From: Chitinophaga pinensis | GTDB lineage: Bacteria > Bacteroidota > Bacteroidia > M30B66 | Direction of reading: 5' to 3' | NCBI GenBank assembly: GCA_943330985.1 | Contig: CALQJV010000037.1 | Span: 1-8,220 of the forward strand | DNA: 8,220 nucleotides | Shown here: positions 6,465 to 8,220 of the stretch, in pieces | How the letters are laid out: each line of letters starts with the position of its first letter | Numbering within the stretch: position 1 is the stretch's first letter | Translations under genes and position numbers: made by a program | Notes under the pieces: model-generated | Seen by the model: only the letters and a program-made list of their open reading frames with translations | Database searches by the model: none | What the model was told of the DNA's origin: nothing

Positions 6465-7058
6465 TTCATCATGTAACCATTGATTTTCGGAAAGAAATAA
6501 ACGAACATCTTCCACCTTATTCGCCGGCACCAATATATTAATCGAAAACCGCTCTCCCATTTCGGGAATTACGTATTCAAATTGAGCATCTTTCACCCAC
6601 TTCATTAAATCGCCCATTTTATCGTAGGTCACTGATGCCTTTATTTCTTGTGTAACCGTTTTCTCAAGCAAAACAGCTTGTTGTAAAGCTTCGATAGCTG
6701 CTTGTTTATAAGCATGTATCAAACCGGGAACACCCAATAAAGTTCCACCAAAATACCGAACTACAGCAACCAAAACATTCTGCAATTCCATGGAACGAAT
6801 TTGCCCTAAAATGGGCTTCCCTGCTGAGGAAGATGGCTCTCCATCATCGTTAGAACGCCAGTATTCATTCAAAGGATTAATTCGAAATGCATAACATACA
6901 TGCCTTGCGGAGGGATGCAACTTTTTAAGGTTTAGCAGGTGTTCTTTAATTTCTATTTCATTACTTACGGGGAAAGCATACCCAATAAATTTACTGCCCC
7001 GATCGCGAAATGTCCCTTCGGATGGATTAGCAATGGTTGTATACTGATCCTGGATCAT
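6444..7058 (-). CDS. yigZ: YigZ/IMPACT (UPF0029) family protein
   Basis: A 204-residue, full-length member of the YigZ/IMPACT family. The N-terminal UPF0029 domain (about 14-125) shows FRDRGSKFIGYAFPV, the histidine-containing HPSARHVCYAFRI (48-60), the signature NDDGEPSSSAGKPIL (70-84) and the glycine-rich VVRYFGGTLLGVPGL (99-113). The C-terminal part (about 139-195) corresponds to the small DUF1949 domain. The eukaryotic relative IMPACT regulates GCN2; the bacterial role is not settled, and a translation-linked or nucleic-acid-binding function has been proposed from structure. The start ATG overlaps the stop of the upstream EamA gene in the sequence ATGA, which suggests translational coupling. 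The 3' end overlaps the small + strand ORF by 21 bp. Family assignment is confident; cellular role is not. Confidence 0.93.
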   Translation of the reverse strand: MIQDQYTTIANPSEGTFRDRGSKFIGYAFPVSNEIEIKEHLLNLKKLHPSARHVCYAFRINPLNEYWRSNDDGEPSSSAGKPILGQIRSMELQNVLVAVVRYFGGTLLGVPGLIHAYKQAAIEALQQAVLLEKTVTQEIKASVTYDKMGDLMKWVKDAQFEYVIPEMGERFSINILVPANKVEDVRLFLSENQWLHDESAAGDE

Positions 7059-7945
7059 CCAATTCCTAAAACAGATCCAATTTCATTCGAAAATGCCAAT
7101 AAACCAATAGCAATAATGGCCAATACCAATCCAATCAAATTGCTTTGAGTTCCTTTTTCGCGAAAAATAAAAATTCCAGAAAGTGCAGAAACTGCAACAA
7201 TGGAAATGTTATTTAATGGAATAACAACCGAACCTTCCATGCCAATGCTCAATGATTTCAGTAAAAAGTAAATGGAGAAATAATTCGGAAATCCTAAAAT
7301 AAACCCAGCAATAATTGAATTTCTATCTGGTAATGAATTTTCTCGGAAATATTTAAAGATAAGCGCTACTAATCCAAGGAATGAGGACGTAATAAAAATC
7401 CAAGAGACAAAAGGCTCTAAGCCATTTTCGCCCAATGTAAATTCATCGTTGTATTTAAATAACGTATCAATGATGCCGCTCCCAATAAATACAATAAATG
7501 GATATATAATAAAACGTTTATCGACAGCACTGCGGTTATCACTTTTCGTTGTATAGTAAACGGCTAAAAGAGCTAAAACAATTCCAATCACTTTTACAAC
7601 ATTTACTGCATCATGTAAAACAATGATTGAAAACATCACAGGCATAATGAGTGACATTTTATTGGCTACGGTGGTTACAGAAACACCTATATTTTGTGTG
7701 CTTTTAGCGATAATATTAAACAATGTTATAAATAAAAACCCCATCATTATTGCTTGGAAAAACCAAGGTTCAATCGGCGCTTTTTCCAAGGAAATTCCAG
7801 AAGGATCGAGCAAAATACTCAATGTTCCAGCAACCCAATAATTAACAACGATGGCATTTAATGTATTTACTTTAAATCGATCGAACATTTTAAAAATGAT
7901 CATAATCGATGAAGAAGTGAGAATACTTAAGAGAAGGTATATCAT
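7055..7945 (-). CDS. EamA/DMT superfamily transporter
   Basis: A 296-residue integral membrane protein with about ten hydrophobic segments (near 2-20, 28-46, 61-80, 90-110, 117-133, 146-163, 178-198, 211-230, 238-260 and 269-287). This fits the two-times-five-helix EamA/drug-metabolite transporter plan and its usual length of about 290-300. The C-terminal repeat carries the typical end pattern: FREKGTQ (261-267), then a Gly-rich last helix (LIGLVLAIIAIGLLAF). Family members export or import amino acids, nucleotides, sugars or drugs; the substrate cannot be inferred here. ATG 7945 places the first membrane helix at the N-terminus, as expected. It shares 4 bp with the downstream yigZ-like gene and lies 72 bp downstream of the methyltransferase on the same strand, so the three may be one operon. 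Confidence 0.88.
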   Translation of the reverse strand: MIYLLLSILTSSSIMIIFKMFDRFKVNTLNAIVVNYWVAGTLSILLDPSGISLEKAPIEPWFFQAIMMGFLFITLFNIIAKSTQNIGVSVTTVANKMSLIMPVMFSIIVLHDAVNVVKVIGIVLALLAVYYTTKSDNRSAVDKRFIIYPFIVFIGSGIIDTLFKYNDEFTLGENGLEPFVSWIFITSSFLGLVALIFKYFRENSLPDRNSIIAGFILGFPNYFSIYFLLKSLSIGMEGSVVIPLNNISIVAVSALSGIFIFREKGTQSNLIGLVLAIIAIGLLAFSNEIGSVLGIG

Positions 7946-8017
7946 GGTATTTTAATGAGCGCGAAATTAGTCGAATACTCCGGATTATTTGAATGGATTA
8001 ATATTTCAAATGACCAA

Positions 8018-8220
8018 TCAAACATTCTTTACCAACATGACACTTCCTTGCCAGTCGGCTATGGGAATTAATTGCTCCGGGATCGACGTCGCAAACTCAT
8101 CAACAGCCTGAGTAACGCCATTCCAGGTGTGGTTATAATCGTGAATAATGATGACACCTCCGGGCGAAAGTCGTGGATAAAAATAGTCAAGTGCTTTGCT
8201 GGTTGGCAAATACAAATCGG
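8018..8220 (-). CDS. TylF/macrocin-type SAM-dependent methyltransferase, C-terminal part (cut by window edge)
   Basis: Only the last 67 or so codons are visible; the frame stays open through the right edge. The visible part reads D-LYLPT-SKALDYFYPRLSPGGVIIIHDY, then TQAVDEF and a final SVMLVKN. The order [D]LYxPTxxAL-(E/D)-x-FYPRLxPGGxIIxDDY ... AVDEF is characteristic of the C-terminal half of TylF-like class I methyltransferases (PF05711 type), which includes macrocin O-methyltransferase and many sugar or polyketide O-methyltransferases. The usual DDY acidic pair, which in this family contributes to metal binding, is HDY here. The SAM-binding N-terminal motif lies outside the window. A TTG at 8215 would give a 65-residue protein, but the conserved Asp codon just upstream (8216-8218) shows the gene continues. 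The substrate is unknown. Confidence 0.8.
   Translation of the reverse strand, partial: DLYLPTSKALDYFYPRLSPGGVIIIHDYNHTWNGVTQAVDEFATSIPEQLIPIADWQGSVMLVKNV

Noticed and set aside
6236..6541. 101-residue + strand frame in the yigZ/WG-repeat gap
   Set aside because: It runs deep antisense into yigZ, resembles no family, and lacks a coherent domain or membrane pattern. The 38-residue frame in another phase of the same region is more convincing.
7987..8011. ATTTGAA/TTCAAAT inverted repeat between the methyltransferase and EamA genes
   Set aside because: The 7-bp AT-only stem with an 11-nt loop and no T-run is too weak for a terminator and is expected by chance in AT-rich sequence.

Overview
The window looks like chromosomal DNA of a Bacteroidota bacterium. 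The grounds are AT-rich sequence, near absence of Shine-Dalgarno sites, a match to the Bacteroidota -7 promoter box (TAnnTTTG) at 6214-6221, and a gene complement typical of that phylum: SPOR-tailed exported proteins, a WG-repeat protein and an FGE-like exported protein. I cannot place it below phylum. I see no phage, insertion sequence, CRISPR array, tRNA or rRNA gene.

Region 1 (1-3211, + strand). A strong intrinsic terminator (1-37) closes a gene that lies off the left edge. After about 210 bp of AT-rich leader comes a three-gene cluster. Two tandem, diverged paralogs encode exported proteins with the same architecture: signal peptide, a beta-rich N-terminal domain, and a C-terminal SPOR-like domain. 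The second copy has gained a Lys/Ser/Thr-rich linker of about 120 residues. An AI-2E family membrane transporter (PerM/TqsA-like) follows after only 2 bp, starting at GTG. The spacing suggests one transcript.

Region 2 (3253-6208, - strand). This cluster converges on region 1. Read in its own direction, it has an exported protein of about 700 residues (alpha-helical TPR-like N-terminal half, then about ten WG repeats), followed by an exported FGE/SUMF1-fold protein that lacks both catalytic cysteines. The gap between these two genes holds a perfect 24-bp palindrome next to a smaller inverted repeat sharing the same CCTGGGG core. It resembles a REP-like or regulatory hairpin element and is the least explained piece of DNA here.

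Region 3 (6209-6464). A divergent intergenic region contains a likely promoter for the WG-repeat gene. It also contains a small + strand ORF (38 aa, one membrane segment) whose 3' end overlaps the end of the next gene antisense.

Region 4 (6444-8220, - strand). This holds a YigZ/IMPACT-family protein, an EamA/DMT transporter overlapping it by 4 bp (ATGA), and, cut off by the right edge, the C-terminal part of a TylF-like SAM-dependent methyltransferase.

Most of the window is ordinary housekeeping or envelope content. The items worth a second look are the paralogous SPOR pair with the transporter, the WG-repeat plus cysteine-less FGE-like pair with its palindrome, and the unlisted small membrane ORF. 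None of these amounts to demonstrated evidence of a new system.
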